Shown: positions 1-9,093, counted from the stretch's first letter. The stretch is DNA of 29,323 nucleotides from an uncultured Collinsella sp. (GCA_900541025.1 UQIL01000027.1:1-29323); one strand, 5' to 3'. The notes: a model not told the origin generated them from the sequence alone. Numbers and translations are program-made.

Positions 1-54
1 ATATGGCACCGTGGGGACACATGTATGTCAATCCTGGTCTAACAGAGCCTTTTT

Positions 55-3054
55 TTATCGCTCGACCAACACGCGATTGAGCCGCCCCTCCACCAAGCGC
101 TCGTATAGACGCCGCGTCTCGGGCTCGGGCACGCCATTGACCTGCTCCCTCAGATGGTGCATATGCCCACTGTATAGCTCGACGATATCGCGCCGCCGCC
201 CCGCCGCACTGTAGACACGCATGGCGCAGCGCACCATATCCTCACGCGCCGTTTCCTGTCGAAGCCCCGACTCCGCCAGCCAAATCGCCGACTGCAAATC
301 GTTTTCTTCTAGAGCGGCATTTGCTCCCTTAATCATGCAATCGATGAACTTTGACTGCATAATGCGTCGCATACGCAAAAAGTAGGTGGGATTACAGCCA
401 TTGGGAACATACAGCGGTCCGGCATAAAGCTGCTCAATCTTAAGGCACAGCTCAACTAAATGGGGCCCGCGCGCACCCGTGCGATTTCCCAAAACCTCGC
501 GGCTTATCTGGTCAAACAGCCGTACATCGGTCTTGACGTAGTCACTGTTGAGCCCAATGCATTCATTTTGGATGAGCACGCACGACTTGCCATCCGGCGT
601 CGGTCCCAAAGCCGACCGCAAGCGCGATATCGTCGAGTATAGGTTGTTGCGGGCGCTATTGAACTCAGCATGGGGCCACAACTCCATGGCCAGCGTTTCA
701 CGATCGACGAGCGCATCCATGCCCAGCGCAAGCCGCTCGGCAAGTGTCGCCGCCTTCTTGCGGCGCCACATTTTGTCCGTGATGGGAAACCCGTCGCGCT
801 CGGCGCGAAACGCACCAAACATGCGAATCTCGATATGGTCAATGGTATCAACGGCTTCAACCTCGCCGGCCTGGAACAGGCGCTCACCCTCCCCTTCCAG
901 ATCGTCACGCAACGAATACCGCGATAGCTCGCGCACCGGGAGTTTCTTGCGAATTCTGGCCGCCGGCTCGCCCAGACAATGCATGGCAAGGCGCGCAAAG
1001 AGCCGATACGATGGCTCTAGAATCCCCGCACGATTCATGGACATCCAGGCCGCAAGATCGCTGTCTCGGCCCGCACAGGCCAAATGCAGCGCCACCATCC
1101 AGGCTTCTGCGCCACCAACCTGCGTCTGGCTTATATCGAGCAACTCCGCTTCCTCGCGCACCGAAACCATCGAGGTGTTACGCAGATACGCCGCACGCTC
1201 CAGCAGCAACGCATTGTCGCGCATGTATGCAATTGGCTCCTCAGCCAGTTTGAGCACCTGGACCGCGCGGAACTTCGCATTGACCGGCCGACCTTCTGCC
1301 AGCGATTGCCAGCCTTCTAGCAGCAGGCCAAACAGCTGAATCTGGTTGTCGCGCATGCGTACGGCAAAGCGATCGAGCTCGTTGAACGCCGCATCGTCGG
1401 TTACCGGCAAGCCGGAAAGGAGCCGCCGTGCCGCCAGCACCATGCGCACCCAGATAGCCGGCGCCTTAAGTCCACGTACATCGAGCGCGTCCCGTATCAG
1501 CGCCATCTCGTCGTCGCGCTCGTCGATCCCCGCAAACGACCCATCGAAGAGCTCCACTAGCATGCTATCGGCCCGTATAAAAGTCCCCGCGATATCGAGC
1601 TCGCAGTCATATGCTTTGCGCGTTTTGAGCTGCTGCAGAGCACCACCGTCGTCTCCCCGCTCAGCCAACCAGTGCTTGGCCCCGATATGTGCAAAGAGCA
1701 TGTCGAGTGCCGTGTGTTCCGTCTCGATTTCCGGCACAGCAAGGTTCATGGGAAGCCCAAGCCCGTTGTCCCCATAGCAAACTGCCGTAAGGACCTGGGC
1801 GACCTTCCACGAAACGGGATCTATTTCACAGGCTGCCCGATCGCCCGCATGCTCAATGAGCGATGCCATGCAGCGGGCGAGCTTTGTGTTGGACACGCTG
1901 ACCGCCGCCAAATATACGCCGAGTGCCTCGGCAGGCGTTGGCTCTGGAGCGTGATCTTCGGCATCGATCGTACTCAACGCCGCCCGGCAGACATCGGCAC
2001 CGTGCCCCGTCAGAGCAAGATCGACCCCATACTGTCCGGCAAGTTCAAGGACCACGCTACGGTCCAAAAAGGCGTCGGCTAGGTCCATCGCCGCATCACA
2101 TCGACCTGCCTTGAGCAAAATTCGAGCTGCCCGCGGAACAAGCTCGGGACGGATCTCGGCCACCAACTTACGCAGACGCAGACGTCCGTTATCCTCGGCG
2201 CCCAGGCACGTAAAGCTCCGGTCGGCCGGATCCAAGCCAAAGATCGGGTAATCGCGTACAAGGTAGGACTGGTCGATCATCGACAGCCTCACCCCACAAG
2301 CCTCGAGTTCTGCAATATTGCCCTCGCCCATCAAGATCATGAGGCAGGCAACGCAGAACAGCGCATTATTATCGAGCGAGGCAAGATCGACAAGTGCCGC
2401 ACCATACACGTTGACAATCTCGTTTTCGAGCAGACCGGCAACATCGCCCTGGCCGTACAGACCCGTCTGCAAAGCCGAAACAAGCTCGGGCACACCCTGT
2501 GTGAGCTGGTAAAAGTCAAGCGATGTGCTAATCGAAAACGCCGATGCCCACGCCGAATACTCATAGGCATGCACCTTGAGCATTTGCGCATTGATCTTAA
2601 CCGAGTCACCCAGCCCATGAATCAGCTGACGATTTGAAGGACGGCAGGAGATAAAGACCCCTACCCCCATAGCGCGCAGGCCGCGAATCCTGTCAATGAG
2701 GTCTTCGGTATCGTGCTGATCGAGATTTGGCACATTATCAATCGCGACAAGGGAATGCGGCTTGCCTTTAAGCTCTTCGGTTACCACCTCAAGCTGCATA
2801 AACACCTCGCGTCCAATGGCGCGCTCCGCCTCGATAATCCGCACGGGGCCTCGCGTCGGATCGCTTTTTACCTCTTGGGTGTACTGCAGCAGCACCGAGG
2901 TTTTCCCAAAGCCATCAGGCGCGTAGAGAACCACGATGCCGGCCTTTCGGCCCTTGGCGATAAGCTCATTCAGCAGACGCTCGCGTCGCACCATATAGCC
3001 TCCGCCCAGCGGCATCAGTTCGAGGTCGTCTATACTATCCAAATCGTTTACCAT
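55..3054 (-). CDS. Large STAND/P-loop ATPase transcriptional regulator with SARP-like C-terminus
   Basis: A protein of 999 aa likely to be a cytoplasmic, signal-gated transcriptional activator. Near the N-terminus lies a Walker A motif (APDGFGKT, about residues 45-52) and a Walker B-like strand (HSLVAIDNV, about 105-113), as in MalT/AfsR-type STAND proteins. The middle 500 residues are helical and repeat-like. From about residue 750 (IRMFGAFRAERDGF) comes an OmpR-like winged helix, followed by a bacterial transcriptional activator domain (BTAD) with the typical CLKIEQLYAGPL stretch and helical-repeat end. I start it at the ATG ending at 3054 because GAGGAG stands just before it (3060-3065); an in-frame upstream ATG at 3105 has no such site. 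Target genes are not visible. The domain assignment is firm, the role is inferred from the family. Confidence 0.85.
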   Translation of the reverse strand: MVNDLDSIDDLELMPLGGGYMVRRERLLNELIAKGRKAGIVVLYAPDGFGKTSVLLQYTQEVKSDPTRGPVRIIEAERAIGREVFMQLEVVTEELKGKPHSLVAIDNVPNLDQHDTEDLIDRIRGLRAMGVGVFISCRPSNRQLIHGLGDSVKINAQMLKVHAYEYSAWASAFSISTSLDFYQLTQGVPELVSALQTGLYGQGDVAGLLENEIVNVYGAALVDLASLDNNALFCVACLMILMGEGNIAELEACGVRLSMIDQSYLVRDYPIFGLDPADRSFTCLGAEDNGRLRLRKLVAEIRPELVPRAARILLKAGRCDAAMDLADAFLDRSVVLELAGQYGVDLALTGHGADVCRAALSTIDAEDHAPEPTPAEALGVYLAAVSVSNTKLARCMASLIEHAGDRAACEIDPVSWKVAQVLTAVCYGDNGLGLPMNLAVPEIETEHTALDMLFAHIGAKHWLAERGDDGGALQQLKTRKAYDCELDIAGTFIRADSMLVELFDGSFAGIDERDDEMALIRDALDVRGLKAPAIWVRMVLAARRLLSGLPVTDDAAFNELDRFAVRMRDNQIQLFGLLLEGWQSLAEGRPVNAKFRAVQVLKLAEEPIAYMRDNALLLERAAYLRNTSMVSVREEAELLDISQTQVGGAEAWMVALHLACAGRDSDLAAWMSMNRAGILEPSYRLFARLAMHCLGEPAARIRKKLPVRELSRYSLRDDLEGEGERLFQAGEVEAVDTIDHIEIRMFGAFRAERDGFPITDKMWRRKKAATLAERLALGMDALVDRETLAMELWPHAEFNSARNNLYSTISRLRSALGPTPDGKSCVLIQNECIGLNSDYVKTDVRLFDQISREVLGNRTGARGPHLVELCLKIEQLYAGPLYVPNGCNPTYFLRMRRIMQSKFIDCMIKGANAALEENDLQSAIWLAESGLRQETAREDMVRCAMRVYSAAGRRRDIVELYSGHMHHLREQVNGVPEPETRRLYERLVEGRLNRVLVER

Positions 3055-3269
3055 GCCCGCTCCTCTACTCGACCGTATGGACACCGTAACCGCAAGACCA
3101 TACAAGCCGCGCCATGAATAGAGCGGCTTTGTGTTTTAAGTTGTCTTTCGGTACGCAAGCGGCAAGTTTTAGTACAGCGAGGGCCGATTGTTATTAATCC
3201 CCCGACTAATCGGTCTTTGAGCAGGTAAATGTGCTTGTCGGCTTGTCCCATCCCAGTGGCAGTGTAACT

Positions 3270-3300
3270 CATATAAACATGGTTCACCCATGTCATTCAA
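3270..3300 (-). promoter_or_regulatory. Candidate promoter with dyad centred in a 19-bp spacer
   Basis: On the minus strand TTGAAT (3295-3300) and TATATG (3270-3275) are 19 bp apart, and a perfect dyad ACATGG-N5-CCATGT (3277-3293) sits exactly at the spacer centre. This is the architecture of MerR-family promoters. It would give the regulator gene a 5' leader of about 200 nt. The rest of 3055-3441 holds no gene; a second, looser dyad CCGATT...AATCGG lies at 3184-3213. Confidence 0.35.
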
Positions 3301-3441
3301 CTCGCCTAGTACCCGCTACCGTCTGCGACCTTTTAGTGGCATTTTTGCATAGAATCTGGTATGGAATGAATCAAGCTGTTGGGCATTCGACATTCGTCAA
3401 GCTTGCAGCAAGATTTTGGTCAAGCATATGACAAGGACAGC

Positions 3442-3467
3442 AAAAAGGCCCCCGCAAAGCGGAGGCC
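3442..3467 (-). terminator. Rho-independent terminator of nagB
   Basis: On the minus strand GGCCTCCGC, loop TTT, GCGGGGGCC, then TTTTTG. A nine-pair stem with one G-T wobble followed by a T run, 35 nt after the nagB stop codon. Confidence 0.85.
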
Positions 3468-3501
3468 TTCGGCAAAGCTATGTCGAGGTGACGGGCTCGC
3501 G

Positions 3502-4230
3502 CTACTCGCAGAGCGAAAGGGCGGCCTCGTCGGCGACTACGACGCAGTTGGTGTGCAGCTGCAGGATCGAAGCCGGGCACTCGGGCGTAACCGGGCCATA
3601 GCACATGTCGCGCACGGCCTGAGCCTTGGCCTCGCCGTTGGCGACGACCAGAATCATGCGGGCATACATGATGGTCTGGGTGCCCATGGTGTAGGCCTGA
3701 CGGGGCACGTCGTCGATGCTGTCGAACAGGCGGCTGTTGGCCTGGATGGTGCTCTCGGTGAGGTCGACGCAGTGCGTACCCTTGGAGAAGTGATCGTCGG
3801 GCTCGTTGAAGCCAATGTGACCGTTGTTACCAATGCCGAGCAGCTGCAGATCGGGGTAGCCGGCGGCAGCAACGATCTTGTCGTACTCAGAGCAGGCAGC
3901 GGCGGCATCGGGGTTAGAACCGTCGGGCACATGCGTGTTGTTCAGATCGATGTTGATGTGATCGAAGAAGTTCTCACGCATAAAGTAGTGATAGCTCTGG
4001 GGATCGTCGTGCGAAAGGCCACGATACTCGTCCAGGTTGTAAGTGCTGACCTCGGCAAAGTCGACGTCGCCCTTCTCATACCAAGCGGCAAGCTGCTTGT
4101 AGGCGCCAATCGGGGTGGAGCCGGTGGCAAGGCCCAGCACGCAATCGGGCTTGAGGATGACCTGCGCCGAGATAATATTGGCGGCCTTGCGGCTCATATC
4201 CTCGTAATCTTTAGCTTTAATGATCTTCAT
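3502..4230 (-). CDS. nagB: Glucosamine-6-phosphate deaminase
   Basis: A 242-aa enzyme converting glucosamine-6-P to fructose-6-P plus ammonia, the last step of amino-sugar catabolism. It shows the phosphate-binding LATGSTPIGAY loop (34-44), the NLDEY motif with the catalytic Asp67, and GIGNNGHIGFNEP (133-144) with the ring-opening His138 and Glu143. The length matches the short bacterial NagB form (about 240 aa). The frame stays open to 4581, but the ATG at 4230 begins the conserved MKIIKAKDY and has AAAGGA 6 nt upstream, so the longer form is rejected. It lies downstream of a PTS EIIA gene and glmM on the same strand, with a 271-bp gap before it, so it probably has its own promoter. Confidence 0.95.
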   Translation of the reverse strand: MKIIKAKDYEDMSRKAANIISAQVILKPDCVLGLATGSTPIGAYKQLAAWYEKGDVDFAEVSTYNLDEYRGLSHDDPQSYHYFMRENFFDHINIDLNNTHVPDGSNPDAAAACSEYDKIVAAAGYPDLQLLGIGNNGHIGFNEPDDHFSKGTHCVDLTESTIQANSRLFDSIDDVPRQAYTMGTQTIMYARMILVVANGEAKAQAVRDMCYGPVTPECPASILQLHTNCVVVADEAALSLCE

Positions 4231-4427
4231 TACGCGTCCTTTCTCGTACAAGAGAGGCAAGGTCCCCTTACAAGCACTTGCCCGCGGCCCGCGTCGGCCG
4301 CAACCAACGTGTGCGGCCACCAGGGCGAGGTCGCGTAATGTATGTGTCTCGTGTCTAGCCGCGTCGAGGCCCCTGCCCGTCCACGGTGACCCAAAGCTGT
4401 TTAGCTTCGGACAAATCCCATCTTGCC

Positions 4428-4461
4428 ACGGAGGGCGTCCTCTTTCAAGGGCGCCCTCCGT
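4428..4461. repeat. Stable inverted repeat between EIIA gene and nagB
   Basis: ACGGAGGGCG pairs perfectly with CGCCCTCCGT, and three more inner pairs (one a G-T) bring the loop to about 8 nt. It lies 40 nt after the EIIA stop. There is no T run on either side, so it may be a weak terminator, an RNA processing/stability hairpin, or a regulatory site in the 271-bp nagB upstream region (4231-4501). That region has no other gene; a smaller dyad GGCCGC...GCGGCC lies near 4290-4313. Confidence 0.5.
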
Positions 4462-4501
4462 AAACGTGTTTGAATTGTAGGCTAATGGCCACATGCACTT
4501 G

Positions 4502-4999
4502 CTAGCGCTCGCGAGCAACGATGAGCTGGTCCATCTCTTCGACATGCACGCCAACGGAGCCCTTGATGCTCGAGAACTCAACGGAGTTGCACACCAAGAT
4601 GGGAACCGTCACATCGTAGCCCTCGGCAGCAATTGCCTCGCGATCGAACTCAATGAGTACATCGCCCTTATGGACGATGTCACCCACTTGCGCATGTACG
4701 GTAAAGTGTTTGCCCTCGAGCTGAACAGTGTCCAAACCAACGTGGATGAGCACGTCCAGGCCATCGACCGTGTTAAGCGCAACAGCGTGTCCCGTGGGAA
4801 AAATGGCCTCGACCTTGGCATCAGCCGGTGCAATCACACGCGTTCCGGTGGGCTGAATCGCCACGCCCTGGCCCAAAAGGCCGGTGGCAAACGTCTGGTC
4901 GTTTACCTCGGAAAGCGGAATGACGTCGCCCGAGATGGGAGCATCCAGCGTAAGGACTCGACCACGCATACCAAAAGACCTTAGGACTTTAGTGAACAT
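4502..4999 (-). CDS. PTS glucose-type EIIA component
   Basis: A 165-aa free-standing EIIA of the glucose/GlcNAc class. It takes phosphate from HPr and gives it to an EIIB partner; in some bacteria it is also a regulator of carbon use. Visible motifs are the IAPADAKVEAIFPTGHAVAL strand with the supporting His71 and LIHVGLDTVQLEGKHF with the phosphorylated His86. The ATG at 4999 is preceded by GAGGGGGAG; a TTG 21 nt upstream is also in frame but has no ribosome site. It sits between glmM (71-bp gap, same strand) and nagB, which suggests an amino-sugar or glucose substrate. No EIIBC gene is in the window, so the specificity is open. Confidence 0.9.
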   Translation of the reverse strand: MFTKVLRSFGMRGRVLTLDAPISGDVIPLSEVNDQTFATGLLGQGVAIQPTGTRVIAPADAKVEAIFPTGHAVALNTVDGLDVLIHVGLDTVQLEGKHFTVHAQVGDIVHKGDVLIEFDREAIAAEGYDVTVPILVCNSVEFSSIKGSVGVHVEEMDQLIVARER

Positions 5000-5070
5000 G
5001 CTCCCCCTCGGACATACCAATCAATCAAAATAACCTTAACAGTTTACCACTTGGCAACGGTTTTTGACCA

Positions 5071-6408
5071 TTAGGGAAGTTCGCGCTTGACAACCTCGAC
5101 GATGTCGTCAACAACGCGCTGGGTCAGCTCGTGCGTCTCGGCCTCGGCCATCACGCGGACCAGTGGCTCGGTACCGCTCGGGCGCACCAGAATGCGGCCG
5201 CGGCCATCAAGCTCCTTCTCGGCAGCAGCGACGGCATCCCAGATGGGCTGGCAATCGTCCAGACCAGCCTTGTTGTCGGAATGCACGTTGACGAGTACCT
5301 GCGGGTACTTCTTCATGATGCCGGCAAGATCGGTGAGGGTACGACCGGTGCGCTTGAGCGCGGCCAGCAGCTGCAGAGCCGTCACCAGGCCGTCACCGGT
5401 GGTGTTGTGCTCTAGGAAGATGATGTGGCCGGACTGTTCGCCGCCGATGACGGCGCCATCCGCGAGCATGCGCTCCAGAACGTAACGGTCGCCCACGGCG
5501 GTCTGAACCATCTCGAAGCCCTGCTCCTTCATAGCGATGGAGAAGCCCAGGTTGCACATGACGGTCGAAACGATCTCGGAGTTAGCGAGCTTGCCGCGAG
5601 CGGCGAGGTCAGAACCGCAGATAGCCAGGATGTAGTCACCGTCGATCTCATTACCCTCGCTGTCCACGAACAGTACGCGGTCGGCGTCGCCGTCGTGGGC
5701 CAGACCGATGTCAGCATGGGTGCGCAGCACGAGCTCGCGCAGGGGCTCGAGATGCGTAGAGCCGCACTCGACATTGATGTCGGTACCGCAATAATCGGTG
5801 TTGATAGCGTGCACCGTGGCACCCAGGCGCTGCAGCGCGGCGGGCGTAGTCTGGCAGGAAGCACCGTGGCCGCAGTCGACGGCAACGACCAGGCCGTCGA
5901 GCCTCAGGCCATCAAGCGTATCGATGGCGTGATCGACGTATGCCTTGCGAGCGTCCTTCATCTTGATAATGTGGCCCACGCCGGCACCGGTCGGCAGCGT
6001 GTCGGCAGCCATGGCTTCCTCGGACATGACCCAGGCGCTGATCTCTTCCTCGACAGCATCGGGAAGCTTCATTCCTTTGCGGCTAAAGAACTTGATGCCG
6101 TTGAACTCCGGCGGATTGTGCGAAGCGGAGATGACGATGCCGCCGTCGAGCTCGTTTTGAACAGTGAGCAACGCCACGGCAGGCGTGGGGATGACGCCGC
6201 AGCAGTGCGGACGGCCGCCCTCGGCCATGATGCCGGCGGTCAGAGCGCTCTCGAGCATGGTGCCCGAAAGACGCGTGTCGCGGCCGATGCAGATATCCGG
6301 ACCAAGGAACTTGGTCGCCGCGCGGCCCAGGCGAAACGCGAGGTCGCACGAAAGATCGGCGTTGGCGACGCCACGGACGCCGTCGGTACCGAAGATGTTC
6401 TGGGGCAT
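5071..6408 (-). CDS. glmM: Phosphoglucosamine mutase
   Basis: A 445-aa enzyme interconverting glucosamine-6-P and glucosamine-1-P, the step leading to UDP-GlcNAc for peptidoglycan. All four signature loops are present: ISASHNPP (93-100) with the phosphoserine Ser96, the Mg-binding DGDADR (239-244), the sugar-binding GGEQSGH (about 322-328) and the phosphate-binding RPSGTEPLVR (about 406-415). It begins MPQNIFGTDGVRG like other GlmM proteins; AGGAG lies 7 nt before the ATG. It follows rplM-rpsI after a terminator. With nagB and the PTS EIIA gene nearby, the cluster handles both synthesis and breakdown of hexosamine phosphates. Confidence 0.97.
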   Translation of the reverse strand: MPQNIFGTDGVRGVANADLSCDLAFRLGRAATKFLGPDICIGRDTRLSGTMLESALTAGIMAEGGRPHCCGVIPTPAVALLTVQNELDGGIVISASHNPPEFNGIKFFSRKGMKLPDAVEEEISAWVMSEEAMAADTLPTGAGVGHIIKMKDARKAYVDHAIDTLDGLRLDGLVVAVDCGHGASCQTTPAALQRLGATVHAINTDYCGTDINVECGSTHLEPLRELVLRTHADIGLAHDGDADRVLFVDSEGNEIDGDYILAICGSDLAARGKLANSEIVSTVMCNLGFSIAMKEQGFEMVQTAVGDRYVLERMLADGAVIGGEQSGHIIFLEHNTTGDGLVTALQLLAALKRTGRTLTDLAGIMKKYPQVLVNVHSDNKAGLDDCQPIWDAVAAAEKELDGRGRILVRPSGTEPLVRVMAEAETHELTQRVVDDIVEVVKRELP

Positions 6409-6455
6409 AGGATCGCTCCTTCCCTAGCAGGCGATATGCAACCGCCCACCCTAGT

Positions 6456-6501
6456 CGAAAAAGAAAAGCGGGACCCGCCGAGGAATCGGCAGGCCCCGCT
6501 T
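6456..6501 (-). terminator. Rho-independent terminator after rpsI
   Basis: Reading minus, AAGCGGG-GCCTGCCG, a short loop, then TCGGCGGGTCCCGCTT and a T-rich tail (TTTTCTTTTTC). The outer stem AAGCGGG/CCCGCTT is perfect and an inner GCCG/CGGC stem extends it. It separates the ribosomal operon from glmM, though read-through is possible. Confidence 0.85.
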
Positions 6502-6531
6502 GTACATTGTATCTCGAAAGGAGATAAAACC

Positions 6532-6927
<396 letters not shown>

Positions 6928-6929
6928 CT

Positions 6930-7373
6930 TTAAGCCTCCAGCTCAATCTTCGTGGGGTTCTGGGCAGCATGCGGATGCTCGGCACCAGCGTAGACCTTAA
7001 GCTTGGTCATCTGGGCACGGCCGAGGGTGGTCTTGGGCAGCATACCGCGAACGGCGCGCTCGATGACCTTCTCCGGGTGCTTCTCCATAGCCTGGCGGAA
7101 GCTCTCAGCCTTGAGGCCGCCGTTGTAGCCGCTGTGGCGATAATAGGTCTTCGTGTCGGCCTTGTTACCGGTAAGCTGGACCTTATCGGCGTTGATGACG
7201 ACAACGAAGTCGCCGCAGTCGCTGTTGGGCGTGAACTGGGGCTTGTTCTTACCGCGCAGGATCATTGCGATCTGGGTGGCAAGACGGCCCAGGACAGCAC
7301 CATCGGCGTCGACGAGAACCCAGTTGCGCTGGACCTCGCCCTGCTTGGCGTAGTGAGTCGATTTCGAAATCAC
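6930..7373 (-). CDS. rplM: Ribosomal protein uL13 (L13)
   Basis: A 147-aa large-subunit protein, an early assembly factor on 23S rRNA. Recognisable blocks are NWVLVDADGAVLGRLAT (18-34), the LRGKNKPQFTPNSDCGDFVVVINA segment, KTYYRHSGYNGGLK and AVRGMLPKTTLGR. The start codon is GTG at 7373 with a strong GGAGGAG five bases upstream. The gene is first in the rplM-rpsI operon. Confidence 0.98.
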   Translation of the reverse strand: MISKSTHYAKQGEVQRNWVLVDADGAVLGRLATQIAMILRGKNKPQFTPNSDCGDFVVVINADKVQLTGNKADTKTYYRHSGYNGGLKAESFRQAMEKHPEKVIERAVRGMLPKTTLGRAQMTKLKVYAGAEHPHAAQNPTKIELEA

Positions 7374-7439
7374 TTAGACTCCTCCATGTACAGTACGTGT
7401 TGTTACAGAGATTCACGGGGCTCTGCAAGTAACCCGTCC

Positions 7440-7467
7440 ATATTACCCCGCTCGCCGTACGAGTCAA
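7440..7467 (-). promoter_or_regulatory. Sigma-70-type promoter of rplM-rpsI
   Basis: On the minus strand TTGACT (7462-7467), a 16-bp spacer, and TAATAT (7440-7445), both five of six to consensus. The predicted start lies about 60 nt before the rplM GTG, leaving a leader long enough for feedback control, although I see no clear L13-binding fold. Between here and the patatin stop (7468-7568) there is no gene; a weak CAGCT-CTTT-AGCTG hairpin is present. Confidence 0.8.
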
Positions 7468-7568
7468 CAGGTATTTTGGCTCCGACCAGAGTTTCTGCAC
7501 ATGCCATCCACGAGCCGTGATTTTTCCAGCTCTTTAGCTGTTGTCATTTTTTTGAGGGTTCGCTATCG

Positions 7569-8447
7569 CTAGCGCTCAACGAACTCTTGGATTTCCGCGA
7601 GCAGGCGCTTTGCCTCCTGACGGCCCTGGATATACAGGTCCAAAAGCTTTGCCGAATCGTGCTCGACATGGCCGACCTCGACCGGCTTTTGCGGAGCAAC
7701 GACCAGCGCACGGCCCTCGCGCTCATACTTCCACAGATGCATGCGCTGGATGTTATAACGGTCGTGGCGCGTCTCGATAGCCTCGAGCAGATAGGGGTAG
7801 TCGGCATAGCGGGCGCGCGCGGCGGGCATAAACTCGTAGGGCTTTTTCTCGTACGAGCGGTCCTGCGTGACAATGACGACCGCACGGTCGAAGCCCGCCT
7901 CCTCGAGCACATGCTCGATAGGAACCGAATCGGCTACGCCGCCGTCGACGTATTTGTGCCCGTCAATCTCGACCGGCGGCGTCACCAGCGGCAGCGACGT
8001 CGAGGCGCGAACAGCGTCGAGGTCAAGTACGGCGCTTTTGACCGGCAGGTACGTGGCGGTTCCAAACAGCATGTCCGTCGCAACGGCATACATCTCGATG
8101 GGGCTCGCGTCGAACGTCTCGTTGTCAAAGGGATCCAGGCGGTCCTGGACATCGTTGAAGATAAAGTCGTAACCCACAATGGAGCCCGTGGACGCAAACG
8201 ATGCGGCGCCCATGAAGCGGCTGTCGTTGCAGAAAGCCAGGTTGATGCGGTTGGCACGGCCGATCTGGTGCGACTTGTAGTTCACGCCGTTGAGGGCGCC
8301 GGCCGATACACCGTAGACAGCCGGAATCTCGACGCCAGCCTCCATGAGAACGTCGAGCACGCCCGCGGTAAACTGCCCGCGAAAGCTGCCGCCCTCCAGG
8401 ACGAGCGCGACCTTGCCGGCGTTCTTTGCCTTATCCTCTGCAGTCAT
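7569..8447 (-). CDS. Patatin-like phospholipase family protein
   Basis: A 292-aa predicted serine hydrolase acting on lipid acyl esters with a Ser-Asp dyad. The oxyanion-hole stretch LEGGSFRGQF (17-26), the nucleophile elbow GVSAG (Ser48) and the DGG motif (Asp168) are all intact, so it should be active. There is no signal peptide or membrane helix, which suggests a cytoplasmic or membrane-face enzyme, as in the RssA/YjjU/YlbK group. A strong AGGAGGT precedes the ATG. It stands alone: the 62-bp repeat array lies directly upstream and rplM downstream. The physiological substrate is unknown. Confidence 0.9.
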   Translation of the reverse strand: MTAEDKAKNAGKVALVLEGGSFRGQFTAGVLDVLMEAGVEIPAVYGVSAGALNGVNYKSHQIGRANRINLAFCNDSRFMGAASFASTGSIVGYDFIFNDVQDRLDPFDNETFDASPIEMYAVATDMLFGTATYLPVKSAVLDLDAVRASTSLPLVTPPVEIDGHKYVDGGVADSVPIEHVLEEAGFDRAVVIVTQDRSYEKKPYEFMPAARARYADYPYLLEAIETRHDRYNIQRMHLWKYEREGRALVVAPQKPVEVGHVEHDSAKLLDLYIQGRQEAKRLLAEIQEFVER

Positions 8448-8542
8448 ATTGACCTCCTGCGATTGCGTTTTGGCCTTCTTCTACCCAGTTTTGGGATGGC
8501 GAGCGCGCAGGTTTTGGAGTTGAAGAGGGCGGGGCGGTCGAC

Positions 8543-8807
8543 GGGAAAGCGCGTCCCGTTCTCAGAGCAAATACCGGGTCGCATTTTCCGCTGAGCCCGC
8601 CATCAGGAAAATGAATCCCATTCCGAGCTTAGATTCCGGGATGCGCTTTCCGCTTGAGCTGCCATTGGGAAAGCATGTCCCACTCTACGGCGGGATTCCG
8701 GGTCGCAGTTTCCGCTTGAGGCGTCATCCGGAAACTACGTCCCAGTCTGAGCGCGGATTCTGGGACGTGCTTTCCGCCTGGGCCGCCATTGGGAAAGCGC
8801 GTCCCAC
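8543..8807. repeat. 62-bp tandem repeat array with internal dyads
   Basis: A degenerate unit recurs with exactly 62-bp spacing: the forward arm GGAAAGCGCGTCCCA and variants begin at 8544, 8606, 8668, 8730 and 8792. Between them are four reverse-complement arms (TGGGACGTGCTTTCC and variants, ending near 8589, 8651, 8713 and 8775), so each unit can fold as a hairpin and neighbouring arms can also pair. There are about 4.3 units. It lies between patatin and tmRNA genes, both read away to lower coordinates, and codes for nothing convincing. Confidence 0.9.
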
Positions 8808-8821
8808 TTTGCGTCACTGAG

Positions 8822-8873
8822 GCGTTTTCTTTACGCCCGCGCCCTGCATAGAGTTCGATTCTCCGCGGTACGG
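8822..8873 (+). repeat. 52-bp direct repeat, copy 1
   Basis: Identical over 52 bp to 9033-9084. It contains GAGTTCGATTCTCCGCG (8851-8867), a 17-nt exact copy of the T-arm/acceptor region of the tmRNA, on the strand opposite to the tmRNA gene. Confidence 0.95.
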
Positions 8874-9032
8874 GGGATCCGTTGATGCATGGCAAGGCCA
8901 GCAGAAATTCGATAAACATCGCATCCGTTTTGAGTCGGAAGTTTGCGCGGAGAATCCGCGTATTTGCTTCGCAAATACGCACCGGCTTCGGCCGCCTGCC
9001 GGCGTCCTCGCCCGCGGGCTAAAAACGCTTAC
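8874..9032. other. 159-bp gene-free segment between the two 52-bp repeats
   Basis: No credible gene. It holds three compact hairpins: CGCGGA-GAA-TCCGCG (8945-8959), GCGTATTTGC-TTC-GCAAATACGC just after it, and AAAACGC-TTAC-GCGTTTT running into copy 2 of the repeat. The first hairpin also contains 12 nt matching the tmRNA end in the same orientation as the tmRNA gene. Confidence 0.7.
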
Positions 9033-9084
9033 GCGTTTTCTTTACGCCCGCGCCCTGCATAGAGTTCGATTCTCCGCGGTACGG
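9033..9084 (+). repeat. 52-bp direct repeat, copy 2
   Basis: Perfect second copy, 211 bp from the first; the tmRNA-like 17-mer is at 9062-9078, about 70 bp from the genuine sequence inside the tmRNA gene (9145-9161). Confidence 0.95.
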
Positions 9085-9093
9085 ACTAGAAAT

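Noticed and set aside
4231..4581. N-terminal extension of NagB to 4581
   Set aside because: Not homologous to NagB, runs into the end of the EIIA gene, and the ATG at 4230 has the proper ribosome site.
8543..8807. CRISPR array
   Set aside because: The whole 62-bp unit is repeated, there are no unique spacers of even size, the repeats are degenerate, and no cas genes are present.
8629..8982. Minus-strand frame of 117 codons across the 62-bp repeats
   Set aside because: Half of it is the repeat array, with no ribosome site and no recognisable fold; the array keeps a 62-bp period, which is not a multiple of three.
8851..9078. tRNA genes near the tmRNA
   Set aside because: Only the T-loop-like stretch is present; its stem pairs poorly (three of five) and there are no D or anticodon arms.
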